Shown: positions 8,210 through 16,149 of the stretch, piece by piece
Layout: each line of letters begins with the position of its first letter
Position numbering within the stretch: the first letter of the stretch is position 1
From: CAVPHV01 sp963704825
GTDB taxonomy: Bacteria; Actinomycetota; Acidimicrobiia; Spongiisociales; UBA5794
NCBI GenBank assembly: GCA_963704825.1
Contig: CAVPHV010000006.1
Location: forward strand, 62,001-126,000
Direction: 5' to 3'
Length of the DNA stretch: 64,000 bases
Translations under genes and position numbers: made by a program
The notes under the pieces: generated by a model
What the model saw: only the letters and a program-made list of their open reading frames with translations
The model's database searches: none
Told to the model about the DNA's origin: nothing

Positions 8210-8800
8210 ATGGGCAGATTCAAGGGCGCCGTCGCCGCCATCGTGCTGCTGGTCGCAGCCTGTGGTGGCGACTCGGCGCTGTCCATCGAGGACTACTTTG
8301 CTGCTGTGGAGACTGAGACGGCTCGCTACGATCAGGCAACCGACGACATCGCCAACGCGTTCTCGACGCAGCTCGACACCGCCTTCGAGGACTACACACA
8401 GGCCGCGACCGACGCCGACGAGGCGACCGCCGCTGCCGGGCTCGAGGCTCTCACCACCGTTGCGGTCAACGCGACACGGACATCGTTTGAGCTGACCGCC
8501 GTCGAAGTCGACCAATTCATCTCAACGATGAATGCCCTCGAGCCGCCGGATGAAGTAGCGGCTGAACACGACGAGGCCGTCGCCGCGCTGCGTGCCAGCC
8601 GAGCAGCGATCGATCCGACCATCGCTGCCATCAACCAGGTCACCGCTCTGGCGGAACTCGAGCCGGCGCTCGCTGGTTCGGCGTTCGCCGACAGCCGGGC
8701 TCGTCTCGAAGTCAGCTGTGCTGCCCTCGAACAGGCGGGTAGCGACAATGGGGTCGAGGTTGATCTCGATTGTCCCGGCGACGACCTGCCGGCACCGTAG
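8210..8800 (+). CDS. Predicted lipoprotein, paralogous to the one at 55.1 kb
   Basis: The ATG at 8210 follows GGAGAGGAG and opens a lipoprotein signal MGRFKGAVAAIVLLVAAC. The mature part of about 180 residues is acidic and helical (ATETARYDQATDDIANAF), with the phrase LEPPDEVAAEHDEAVAAL near the middle. A similar arrangement (LTEY start, IDPPEQVANLHHLF) is seen in the lipoprotein gene at 55122-55742, so the two are probably paralogues of an unrecognised actinobacterial family. A -10-like TACGCT stands at 8176-8181. No enzymatic motif was seen. Confidence 0.7.
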   Translation: MGRFKGAVAAIVLLVAACGGDSALSIEDYFAAVETETARYDQATDDIANAFSTQLDTAFEDYTQAATDADEATAAAGLEALTTVAVNATRTSFELTAVEVDQFISTMNALEPPDEVAAEHDEAVAALRASRAAIDPTIAAINQVTALAELEPALAGSAFADSRARLEVSCAALEQAGSDNGVEVDLDCPGDDLPAP

Positions 8801-8806
8801 GACGTC

Positions 8807-9271
8807 ATGCGATTTGTTGCGGTCTGCGCGGTCCTTCTGGCAGCTTGTGGTGGATCCGGTGGTGGTGAGCCGGCCGAGTCCGCCGTATCGCCCCCGTCGA
8901 CCGAGTCGCCCGCGTCGACGGAGTTGCCGGTGACCTCGCCCTCTACGGCGTCGGACGACGAGTGCGCCCACGTCCGTGCCGTCACCATCACCGAAGACGC
9001 CGGTGGGTCATTCACCTTTGCCGTGACCGTGGAATCCAACGATACGGGTTGGGACAAGTACGCCGATGCCTGGGAGGTGAGGAGCCCCGATGGGGCCGTG
9101 CTCGGCGAACGGGTTCTTGCCCATCCTCACGAAACCGAGCAACCGTTCACGAGATCACTCTCCGGCGTGGCGATTCCGCGGGACATCACCGAGGTGACGG
9201 TCGCCGCTCACGACCTCGTGCTCGGGTTCTGTGGGACGGAACTCACCGCCGCGGTTCCGCACGGCGCATGA
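8807..9271 (+). CDS. Small predicted lipoprotein
   Basis: A 154-residue protein with signal MRFVAVCAVLLAAC (lipobox LLAAC), a Gly/Ser/Pro/Thr-rich linker to about residue 55, and a compact beta-rich domain (VRAVTITEDAGGSFTFAVTVESNDTGWDKYADAWEV in outline) holding two cysteines. The closing FCGTEL suggests a disulfide. It sits 6 nt after the previous lipoprotein gene and overlaps the Nudix gene by ATGA, so the three are probably one operon. The family is not recognised. Confidence 0.7.
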   Translation: MRFVAVCAVLLAACGGSGGGEPAESAVSPPSTESPASTELPVTSPSTASDDECAHVRAVTITEDAGGSFTFAVTVESNDTGWDKYADAWEVRSPDGAVLGERVLAHPHETEQPFTRSLSGVAIPRDITEVTVAAHDLVLGFCGTELTAAVPHGA

Positions 9272-9810
9272 AGAACTACCGCGTTTGGTCGGGTGACGAG
9301 TGGCTCGAGGTGACCGTGCCGGAGATGAGCGGTGAGGCCATCGTCGTGCCGAACGTCGCCGCGATCGTGTTCCAAGGAGCGGGCCGTGAGTCGATTCTCC
9401 TGCAGCGACGCGACAAACCCGGTGAAGTGGTTCGCGGCAGGCTCGAGCTGCCGGGGGGACGCTGGCGGGCCGGCGAGGCGCCCGATGCCGCGGTAGCGCG
9501 CGAGGTCCGCGAGGAGACCGGGATCGAACTGCTTGCGGTGTCCGCCGGCACCGAGCGGATGGAAGCCGCCGAGCACGTGGCGTTCGCCATGGCGCGCCCC
9601 GCGGCCGTCGTCAATGGGCTCGACGGCGCCTACCCGTCACTTCACGTGCTCTTTGAGTGTCGTGGCGTCGGCAGCCCGCGACCCCAGCCGGACGAAACCG
9701 CAGATCCACGGTGGTGGCAGCTGGAGGAAGTTTGCAGCCATCTTGCCGAGGCGCCGGAGGACTTTGTGTGGCACGCCCGGGCGATGCTACGGGCCTACTT
9801 CGGCTGGTAG
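9268..9810 (+). CDS. Nudix hydrolase
   Basis: The 180-residue protein carries a perfect Nudix box (G-x5-E-x7-REUxEExGU) at residues 64-86, with G64, E70, R78, E79, E82, E83 and G85. It should hydrolyse a nucleoside diphosphate linked to another moiety, using Mg ions. The exact substrate cannot be read from the sequence. The start ATG overlaps the stop of the preceding lipoprotein gene (ATGA), which indicates translational coupling. Confidence 0.87.
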   Translation: MKNYRVWSGDEWLEVTVPEMSGEAIVVPNVAAIVFQGAGRESILLQRRDKPGEVVRGRLELPGGRWRAGEAPDAAVAREVREETGIELLAVSAGTERMEAAEHVAFAMARPAAVVNGLDGAYPSLHVLFECRGVGSPRPQPDETADPRWWQLEEVCSHLAEAPEDFVWHARAMLRAYFGW

Positions 9811-9821
9811 CCGGTGGAGGG

Positions 9822-10334
9822 CTACTCGACTACTTCAGGTTCGATCGGCGCCGGCTGGCGGTGCGGCGGAGGCACCACGAGGACGGGGCGGCCCGACTCG
9901 ATCATGACGCGAGCCGAGACGCTTTCCCATGCGGACTGGTCGAAGATCTGCCGAGTCGCGCCCAGGATGACGAGGTCGACATCGAGCTGGTCGGCCAACT
10001 CGGATATGGTCTTGGCGGGGTCCTCGCCTTCGGGGTACACCGCCTCGGCCGTCAGGCCGGCGGCGCGCAGTGAGCTGACCACGGGTTCAGTGAGCCGGCG
10101 GCCACGTTCTTCGACGTAGCGGGCAATCAGCGCATCATCGTCCTCGGACCAGGGTGGCGCGTCGCCACCTTCGAGTGGGTGCCAGCTCTCGGAGCGGAGG
10201 TCCTCGAGGAACGTACGGGGCACCTCGATCACGGTGGTGACCGAAACACGCCCGCCGGAGGTGAGCAGCCGGGTGGTGAAGTCAACCACCGGCCCCGGGG
10301 TGAGGACTCCAGTCGTCGCGATCAGTACGTGCAT
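9822..10334 (-). CDS. Universal stress protein (UspA-like) family
   Basis: A 170-residue Rossmann-like protein. It opens with MHVLIATTG, and the end of the fold DVDLVILGATRQIFDQSAW..SGRPVLVVP is typical of UspA domains. The usual ATP-binding signature G-x2-G-x9-G-S/T is absent: GATRQIFDQSA replaces it, so it probably belongs to the class that does not bind ATP. A TACCAT -10 element ends 6 nt before the ATG, which predicts a leaderless message. It is convergent with the Nudix gene, 11 nt apart. Confidence 0.72.
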   Translation of the reverse strand: MHVLIATTGVLTPGPVVDFTTRLLTSGGRVSVTTVIEVPRTFLEDLRSESWHPLEGGDAPPWSEDDDALIARYVEERGRRLTEPVVSSLRAAGLTAEAVYPEGEDPAKTISELADQLDVDLVILGATRQIFDQSAWESVSARVMIESGRPVLVVPPPHRQPAPIEPEVVE

Positions 10335-10340
10335 GGGGGA

Positions 10341-10346
10341 ATGGTA
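10341..10346 (-). promoter_or_regulatory. -10 element of the Usp gene
   Basis: TACCAT on the minus strand ends 6 nt before the ATG at 10334, the spacing of a leaderless transcript. Confidence 0.45.
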
Positions 10347-10477
10347 GGAGCCTGGTCGAATAATCGAACGGTTGCCATGGGTGATCCTGGGAGTACCTGC
10401 ATGGTAGGGCCCACGACGCCGGAGTGAACAAACCGTGAAATCGGCCCCGAGTTTGCGTCGTGGTGATCGTCAGGCCG

Positions 10478-10483
10478 TACGAT
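10478..10483 (+). promoter_or_regulatory. -10 element of the response regulator gene
   Basis: TACGAT ends 9 nt before the ATG at 10493. A TTGCGT at 10453-10458 could be the -35, though the 19-bp spacer is long. The message would be leaderless or nearly so. Confidence 0.45.
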
Positions 10484-10492
10484 GGCCGTGGC

Positions 10493-11197
10493 ATGCCGAG
10501 CACCACATCAGATTTGCCGTTGCGCCGCGTCCTCGTCGTCGATGACGAGCCTATGGTGCGCGAGGTCGTCACCGCCTACCTCGAGCGAGACGGCTACCGC
10601 GTCACGACGGCGGCCGACGGCCACGCCGCACTCGAGGCGCTCGAAACCACGCATCCTGATCTTGTGGTGCTCGACGTGATGCTGCCCAAGCTCGACGGAT
10701 TCGACGTGCTGACTCAGCTGCGCAAACAAACCGACGTCCCGGTGATTCTGTTGACGGCTCGAACCGAAGAGGTGGATCGAGTTCTTGGCCTCGAGCTGGG
10801 GGCCGACGACTACGTCGTGAAACCGTTCTCTCCCCGAGAACTCGCGGCCCGGGTGCGTTCCGTGTTGCGCCGGGCCCGGCCCTTGCCGTCGCATCGCAAT
10901 CTCGAGTTCGGGCGTTTGGTCATCGACGGCGCCACCCGCGAAGTCACCAAGGACGGTGAGGCGATTGAACTCACGCCGAAAGAGTTCGACTTGATCGCCT
11001 TCTTGGCGGAGTCGCCCCGGCAGGTCTTCTCTCGTTCCCAACTTCTCGAGCACGTGTGGGACTCGTCGTCGGACTACCAGGACCCGTCAACGGTGACGGT
11101 TCACGTCCGGCGGCTGCGCCGCAAACTGGAGGATGACCCAGAGCAGCCCGAGTGGCTGCAGACCGTGTGGGGCGTCGGCTACCGGTTCGAGCCATGA
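10493..11197 (+). CDS. OmpR-family response regulator
   Basis: The 234-residue protein has an N-terminal receiver domain (acidic pocket D17-D18, phosphoacceptor D61 in VVLDVMLP, conserved T of LLTAR and K of DYVVKPF) and a C-terminal winged helix (ELTPKEFDLIAFLAE, HVRRLRRKLEDD, GVGYRF). It should bind DNA when phosphorylated by the kinase encoded next, whose start overlaps its stop (ATGA). An in-frame GTG at 10460 exists, but the ATG at 10493 begins where family members begin and fits the -10 element. Confidence 0.92.
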   Translation: MPSTTSDLPLRRVLVVDDEPMVREVVTAYLERDGYRVTTAADGHAALEALETTHPDLVVLDVMLPKLDGFDVLTQLRKQTDVPVILLTARTEEVDRVLGLELGADDYVVKPFSPRELAARVRSVLRRARPLPSHRNLEFGRLVIDGATREVTKDGEAIELTPKEFDLIAFLAESPRQVFSRSQLLEHVWDSSSDYQDPSTVTVHVRRLRRKLEDDPEQPEWLQTVWGVGYRFEP

Positions 11198-12372
11198 AGG
11201 TAGCGCTGTCTCTGATTGCCGTCGTGGTGTTCGGCATCGCCGCCTTCGAGGTGACGATGCAGCCAACTGGCTCCGAGCGTGCCCAACTCCTGCTGGTCTT
11301 CGGGATCATGGCGGCGTCGATTGCCATCCTCGCCGGATTGCTGGCGCGGCAACTTCCGCGGCTGCACTCGCTGCGTGTCGCCGTCGTGGCGCTTGCGGTG
11401 GCGGCCGCCGTTGTCGTCGGTGTCTCCGCCGCCGTCTCGGCTCGCTTGATGTTCCTGTCGGTGCACGACCTGAACCTGCTCCTCGTTGCCCTCGGCTTCG
11501 GGGTCGGCCTCGGGGTGGTGCTCGCCGTGGCCATCGCCGATCCGCTTGCCGGTGACCTGCGTCGCATCCGCGATACGGCCGATCGAGTTGCCGCAGGGGA
11601 TCTCCAGGCGCGCACCGGCGTCGACCGGCCCGATGAGGTCGGTGCCGCCGCCGCGGCGATTGACGGAATGGTGGTGCAGCTGGCCGAAGCCGAAGAGGAG
11701 CGGATTCGCAGCGAGGAGTCCCGCCGCCACTTCCTGGCTGCGCTCGGCCACGATTTGCGCACCCCACTCGCCGCGCTGCGGGCAACGGTGGAGGCACTCG
11801 AGGACGGCTTGGCGCCCGATCCGGCGCGGTACCTGCGGGCCATGCAGTCGGACCTCGATGCGATGAGCCACCTCGTCGATGACCTGTTCTTGCTCGCCAC
11901 GATCGAGGCAGGCAAGCTCGAGGTGGCGCGCGAACCGGTTGATCTGGCTGAGCTCGCCGACGACTCGATCGAAGCGCTCCAACCGGTGGCGGGACGCAAG
12001 GACGTCCGATTGCGACTCGAGACCGATGGTGGGGTGATCGTGCTCGGAGGCCCCGCCGCCCTGGGCAGGGTGATTCGGAACTTGGTCGACAACGCCATCC
12101 GCCATGCCCCTGCGGACAGCGATGTCGTTGTGCGAGTGAGCAATGGCGCCGGAGCATTGGTCGAGGTGGAAGACTGCGGGCCGGGTTTTCCTTCCGAGTT
12201 GTTGGACAAGGTCTTTGAGGGCTTCGTGACCGGTGACCCAGCCCGGGCTCGTGCCGCCGGTGGAGCCGGACTCGGCCTGGCGATTGCCCACGGCGTCGTG
12301 ACCGCCCACGGCGGTGAGATCTGGGCGGCCCCCGGACCCGGCGGCCGGGTCGCCTTCCGCCTTCCGACTTGA
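11194..12372 (+). CDS. Sensor histidine kinase
   Basis: The 392-residue kinase pairs with the overlapping response regulator. The N-terminal 130 residues contain four hydrophobic segments with only short loops, so there is no large extracellular sensor domain. A HAMP-like region (DPLAGDLRRIRDTADRVAAGDL) follows, then the phosphoacceptor H186 in ALGHDLRTPL. The ATPase domain shows the N-box RNLVDNAIRHAP, G1 box EDCGPGFP and G2 box GGAGLGLAIAHG. With so small a sensing part it likely responds to a membrane signal or a partner protein. The signal is unknown. Confidence 0.92.
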   Translation: MKVALSLIAVVVFGIAAFEVTMQPTGSERAQLLLVFGIMAASIAILAGLLARQLPRLHSLRVAVVALAVAAAVVVGVSAAVSARLMFLSVHDLNLLLVALGFGVGLGVVLAVAIADPLAGDLRRIRDTADRVAAGDLQARTGVDRPDEVGAAAAAIDGMVVQLAEAEEERIRSEESRRHFLAALGHDLRTPLAALRATVEALEDGLAPDPARYLRAMQSDLDAMSHLVDDLFLLATIEAGKLEVAREPVDLAELADDSIEALQPVAGRKDVRLRLETDGGVIVLGGPAALGRVIRNLVDNAIRHAPADSDVVVRVSNGAGALVEVEDCGPGFPSELLDKVFEGFVTGDPARARAAGGAGLGLAIAHGVVTAHGGEIWAAPGPGGRVAFRLPT

Positions 12373-12440
12373 GGACGGCGCGGATGTTGCGGGTCACGTC
12401 GCGGTAGTCTCGGCTCAATCGCCCGAGGAGGAGCCGACCG

Positions 12441-12962
12441 ATGTCAGACCACGAAATTGCGGTGCCGGCGGAGACCTTGAACCGGGTGCTGTGGGCCATT
12501 CCCAATGTGTTGTGTCTCATCGGGAGCCGCAGCGGCGATGAGTGGAATGCGATGACGCAGAGTTGGGTCACGCAGGTCGCCATGGAGCCCGTCCTGGTTG
12601 CGATCTCGGTCGATGCCAAGGCGGTGACCAACCGTCTCATCCGAGAGGGTGGTTCGTTCTCGATCAATCTGTGGGATCGGTCCGATACCCGGCCATTCGT
12701 CAAGTTCTCAAAGCCTGCCGTGCTCGAGAACATGAACCTCAATGGCCGGCCGGTACGGGAGGGCGCCACCGGAGTCCCCATCTTCGAAGAAGCGGTCGCG
12801 TGGCTCGAGTGCAGGGTGTGGAAGACCATCGACTGTGGGACCCACACGCTCTTTCTGGGAGAAGTCATCGACGCGGCATTCGCCACCGACGATGACGTGG
12901 AGATCGCCAGAATGGAAGACACCAGGATGAAGTACGGCGGCGTCAAGCGCGGTGGACACTGA
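12441..12962 (+). CDS. Flavin reductase-like, FMN-binding split-barrel protein
   Basis: A 173-residue protein with the pattern of flavin reductase domains: NVLCLIGSRSGDEWNAMTQSWVTQVAMEPVLVAISVD at the N-terminus and SFSINL in the middle, both typical of FMN-binding strands. It would bind FMN and either reduce free flavin with NAD(P)H or act as a flavin-dependent oxidoreductase. The ATG follows GGAGGAG with good spacing. It stands immediately upstream of an SDR gene (20 nt gap), suggesting co-transcription. The substrate cannot be inferred. Confidence 0.78.
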   Translation: MSDHEIAVPAETLNRVLWAIPNVLCLIGSRSGDEWNAMTQSWVTQVAMEPVLVAISVDAKAVTNRLIREGGSFSINLWDRSDTRPFVKFSKPAVLENMNLNGRPVREGATGVPIFEEAVAWLECRVWKTIDCGTHTLFLGEVIDAAFATDDDVEIARMEDTRMKYGGVKRGGH

Positions 12963-12981
12963 CCAACGGGAGGATCTACGG

Positions 12982-13752
12982 ATGGATGTGAGGGTTGACG
13001 GGCTGGTGGCACTCGTCACCGGAGCCAGCCGGGGTATCGGTGAGGCAACGGCCGTCGAGTTGCTGGGCAGCGGAGCTGCCGGCGTTGTCATCACGAGCCG
13101 CCGGGAGGGCAATCTCGCCGAGGCGGCCGAACGTATCGACGGGGGAGACCGCTTGTTTCCGATCGTCGCTCGCGCCGATGAACCCGACGATGCGGAGCGC
13201 GCAGTTGCGGACACGATCGAGCGGTTCGGGCGTCTCGACATCCTGGTCAACAACGCCGGCACCAATCCGGCGCCTGGTGCGCTGGCCGATGTCGATCTCG
13301 GTGCCGTGAGCAAGACCTGGAGCGTCAACCAAATGGGCCCGCTCTTGTACGCCCGCGAGGCGTGGCGCCAGGCATTCGCGGACGGCGGCGGTTCGATCGT
13401 GAACGTGGCATCCGTGGGCGGACTGAGCCCGGGACCGGTTCTCGGCGCCTACAACGTGTCGAAGGCTGCCGTCGTCCACCTCACCCGCCAGCTTGCGTTC
13501 GAGATGGCACCTGAGGTGCGGGTCAATGGCGTGGCGCCTTCGGTGGTGCGCACCCGCCTCGCCGCGGCCCTGTGGCAGGGGATGGAGGACGAGACGGCTC
13601 GAGCCCATCCGCTGCAGCGTTTCGGCGAACCGGAGGATGTGGCTCGGGCGATCGTGTTTCTCGCCTCGGACGCGGCGTCGTGGATCACCGGGGTCACTTT
13701 GCCGGTCGACGGCGGGGTAACGGGAGCGACCGCCCCGATGAGCCTCGGCTAG
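12982..13752 (+). CDS. Short-chain dehydrogenase/reductase (SDR)
   Basis: A 256-residue classical SDR with the nucleotide-binding TGASRGIG, the NNAG motif, the catalytic Ser in NVASVGG, YNVSK (Tyr and Lys) and a C-terminal GVTLPVDGG typical of FabG-like members. It reduces or oxidises a carbonyl/alcohol with NAD(P). The ATG at 12982 was chosen for the GGGAGGA just upstream and because homologues start close to the LVTGAS strand. Its TAG stop shares the CTAG palindrome with the convergent DUF4032 gene. Confidence 0.88.
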   Translation: MDVRVDGLVALVTGASRGIGEATAVELLGSGAAGVVITSRREGNLAEAAERIDGGDRLFPIVARADEPDDAERAVADTIERFGRLDILVNNAGTNPAPGALADVDLGAVSKTWSVNQMGPLLYAREAWRQAFADGGGSIVNVASVGGLSPGPVLGAYNVSKAAVVHLTRQLAFEMAPEVRVNGVAPSVVRTRLAAALWQGMEDETARAHPLQRFGEPEDVARAIVFLASDAASWITGVTLPVDGGVTGATAPMSLG

Positions 13753-14966
13753 AGGACGGAACCCGCTCCCTCGAGGGGATATCCAGGCCGGCCGGACTTC
13801 AGCCAGAGTTCGAAGGCTTCCTCTGTCGGGACATCGCGGCCCTGCGCGGCCGAGAGTGTGAAGCGATAGTGCAAGAAGTCGGCGTACCCCTGCACCGGGT
13901 CGTCGTCGGGCTCCATCTCCTCTGCGATGCGGGCCATGATCGGTTCGAATACGTCGACCCGCCACTTGATGGCCGTCACCGCCTTTCCGGTGGCAGATCG
14001 GGCGGGATGCGTCGCTTCGTAGTACTGGAGGTCGGAGAGGATCTGGCGAGCCTGGTTCTCAGAAGCTTCGATCCGGGTCAGCTCGCGCAGTCGGGTGGCG
14101 TGGTGGTTGCGTCCCCCGACCGCAACCTGCATCCGGAGGAGGGAGCCGCCATCTCCGGTTGGAACCAACTCAAAGTCGTCCACCTCGAAGCCGAGGTCGT
14201 TGAGGCGCTCCACCCGTTCGCGGATCCGGTAGCGCTCGTCGGCGCCGACCACGATCTGATCGTTGAGTTCATCCCACAGGCCGTAGTAACGAGCCGCTAT
14301 GTCGTCGCCGAGGCCCATGTCGGCATCGTCGAGATCCACGCCCTGGGAGGCGGCGATGTCGGCCATGCCACCGGCCACATTGAGAATCATGATGTCGATG
14401 TCCTCCGCTCGTTGCCCGTCGGTGAGGACGTCGTGGAGCCGAACGGTCTCGCCGTCGATCATGACGGCCTCGATCGTCGCGGCGTCGTAGCGATACAGCA
14501 CGTTCGATAGTGAACAGTCGCCCCAGAAGCACCCGGCCAGATGCAGCTCGACGAGCAAGCCGGCGAAGGCGTCGAGCATTTGATTGCGGCGGGCTCCAAA
14601 CCCGCCACCGGTGATCAGCTCGCGGTAGGAAAAGGCAAACTGGACGTACTCGGTCATGACGACGCCGGCGCCCTCGGTGTGGGGATCGAGCCAGCGGCGC
14701 TCCGCCACGGCGACCGCTTGCACCACATTGCGGACCCGGGTTGCCAGCGTGCGCAGCATCTCGAATTCATGAATCGCAAGCCGCAAGGGCAGTTCCTTGA
14801 TGGCGTAGAGGCCTTCGTCGTAGGCGAGGAACCTGACCGGGTGACGGTGAACCCCAGTGGGAAGGTCGACGAGGCGTGGACCCTCCCAGTCGTTGATCGG
14901 ACTGTCCCAGTCGAGATCGAGAAAATCGGGGTGCCCGGGACGGACATGGAGGTACGGAGTGCTCAT
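13749..14966 (-). CDS. DUF4032-type protein with kinase-like fold
   Basis: A 405-residue protein that I recognise as the actinobacterial DUF4032 type. The first 230 residues look like a protein/lipopolysaccharide-kinase fold: YAIKELPLRLAIHE carries the ATP lysine and the alpha-C-like glutamate, and FWGDCSLSNVLYRYD resembles the catalytic loop (aspartate and asparagine), followed by VMIDGET in the DFG position. The C-terminal half is the DUF4032 region. It may phosphorylate a small molecule or sugar, but no substrate is known to me. It is divergent from the DUF971 gene, sharing a 44-nt promoter region. Confidence 0.72.
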   Translation of the reverse strand: MSTPYLHVRPGHPDFLDLDWDSPINDWEGPRLVDLPTGVHRHPVRFLAYDEGLYAIKELPLRLAIHEFEMLRTLATRVRNVVQAVAVAERRWLDPHTEGAGVVMTEYVQFAFSYRELITGGGFGARRNQMLDAFAGLLVELHLAGCFWGDCSLSNVLYRYDAATIEAVMIDGETVRLHDVLTDGQRAEDIDIMILNVAGGMADIAASQGVDLDDADMGLGDDIAARYYGLWDELNDQIVVGADERYRIRERVERLNDLGFEVDDFELVPTGDGGSLLRMQVAVGGRNHHATRLRELTRIEASENQARQILSDLQYYEATHPARSATGKAVTAIKWRVDVFEPIMARIAEEMEPDDDPVQGYADFLHYRFTLSAAQGRDVPTEEAFELWLKSGRPGYPLEGAGSVL

Positions 14967-15010
14967 ATGATCGTCTCCTTGGGCCGAGCGGGTCGGTACT
15001 CTGCCGTCCT

Positions 15011-15307
15011 GTGGATGTACCCCAGCGCATCGAAGTTCAGGACGGTTCCCGGCTGATCGTGGCTTGGGACGACGGATCGACCACCGAAATCTCGGCGATT
15101 GCGCTGCGGGCTGCCTGCCAATGCGCGGGCTGCCGTGAACCCGACGGCATCGAGCAAACCCGTCGTGTGGTTGAAGGACCGGTTCCGATCACTATCACCG
15201 ACGCTGCTCTGGTGGGCGGCTACGCCGTGTCGTTTGTGTTCGCCCCCGATGGCCACGGCACCGGCATCTACCCGTTCGATCAGCTGGCCGAATTGGGCGC
15301 CGGCTGA
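15011..15307 (+). CDS. DUF971-type small protein
   Basis: The 98-residue protein matches DUF971, the domain also found at the N-terminus of gamma-butyrobetaine hydroxylases. Its core is LIVAWDDGSTTEISAIALRAACQCAGC. The Cys-x-Cys-x2-Cys cluster may bind a metal, and GHGTGIYPFDQL closes the domain. Family members have been linked to iron-sulfur protein maturation, but that function is not visible here. It starts at GTG 15011 with a TACTCT -10 element at 14997-15002, so it is probably leaderless. Confidence 0.75.
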   Translation: MDVPQRIEVQDGSRLIVAWDDGSTTEISAIALRAACQCAGCREPDGIEQTRRVVEGPVPITITDAALVGGYAVSFVFAPDGHGTGIYPFDQLAELGAG

Positions 15308-15345
15308 GCTCATGGTGTCCTCGAGCGTCTCGAGTTCGTTTGGGG

Positions 15346-16149
15346 TCATTGGCATGCTGTGAACTCCGTCGCCTGGCAAGTGGGGCACCAGTAGGAGACC
15401 CGGTCGAGGTCTCCGTGCGTCTCCGACTCGATGCGCGTCGCACATCGGCGACACGTTCGACCGCCGCGACCATACACCCACGTGTCGGCATTTCGACCGC
15501 GCCGACCCGTCGTCGAGCGCGGTCCCGGCCGCCGGTTGGCTCGCAGCAACCGCTGGGCGCGGTTCGCCAGACCCGCAATGACTGCATCGGAGAGCGAAGT
15601 CACCGGCGTGGCGGGTGAGATCCCCTCGAGGAAGAGGACCTCCGACTTGTAGACGTTGCCGATCCCGCTCATCACCCGCTGGTCGAGCAGCAGGTCGGCT
15701 GCGGTGACGGCCGACGAGGCTCGGGCCCGCTCGATGATGACGGCGGTGTCAACTTCGTCGTGCAGCACGTCGGGGCCGAGGTGGGAGACCGAATCGAGCA
15801 CCCGTGGTGTGGGGCCGATCTCGACCGTTGGAGCGGAGAAGCACACGGCGACGTGGGAGGCGGTCGTCAGCGTCAGGCGGGCCTTGCCGGCCGACCGTTG
15901 CCAGGGCGCATCACGCAGGTAGAGGTGCCATGAGCCGCTCATGCCGAGGTGGGTGCGGATGCTCCATTGGCGGTCGAGGTGGATCAGTAGGTGTTTCCCG
16001 ACGGCTGCGACCTCCGCGATGGTCATTCCAACCAGGCGCCGGCGGAAGGGCGCAACGGCTCGGTGCGATCCGCCGACGGCGTCGAGGACTCCACCGACCA
16101 TGGGCTGGAGCCGAAGCGCAGCACGTTCGAGCGAATCGCCTTCAGGCAC
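15346..16149 (-). CDS. nei: Formamidopyrimidine-DNA glycosylase/endonuclease VIII family (Nei)
   Basis: The GTG at 16149 gives the family's required N-terminus M-P-E-G-D, with catalytic proline 2 and glutamate 3. The start overlaps the stop of lhr in GTGCCTGA, which confirms it. Visible features are the H2TH-region SGIGNVYKSEVLF and a C-terminal zinc finger with four cysteines (CRRC..WCPTC). The 267-residue enzyme removes oxidised bases and nicks the strand. The lhr-nei pair also occurs in Mycobacterium, which suggests a conserved repair unit. Confidence 0.9.
   Translation of the reverse strand: MPEGDSLERAALRLQPMVGGVLDAVGGSHRAVAPFRRRLVGMTIAEVAAVGKHLLIHLDRQWSIRTHLGMSGSWHLYLRDAPWQRSAGKARLTLTTASHVAVCFSAPTVEIGPTPRVLDSVSHLGPDVLHDEVDTAVIIERARASSAVTAADLLLDQRVMSGIGNVYKSEVLFLEGISPATPVTSLSDAVIAGLANRAQRLLRANRRPGPRSTTGRRGRNADTWVYGRGGRTCRRCATRIESETHGDLDRVSYWCPTCQATEFTACQ

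Noticed and set aside
10460..10492. Upstream GTG start of the response regulator
   Set aside because: It adds 11 residues absent from family members and would overlap the predicted promoter element at 10478.
11306..13012. Long open frame on the minus strand opposite the histidine kinase and flavin reductase genes (568 codons)
   Set aside because: It is Arg/Pro-rich low-complexity translation, antisense to genes with clear motifs. Long antisense frames are expected in DNA of this GC content.
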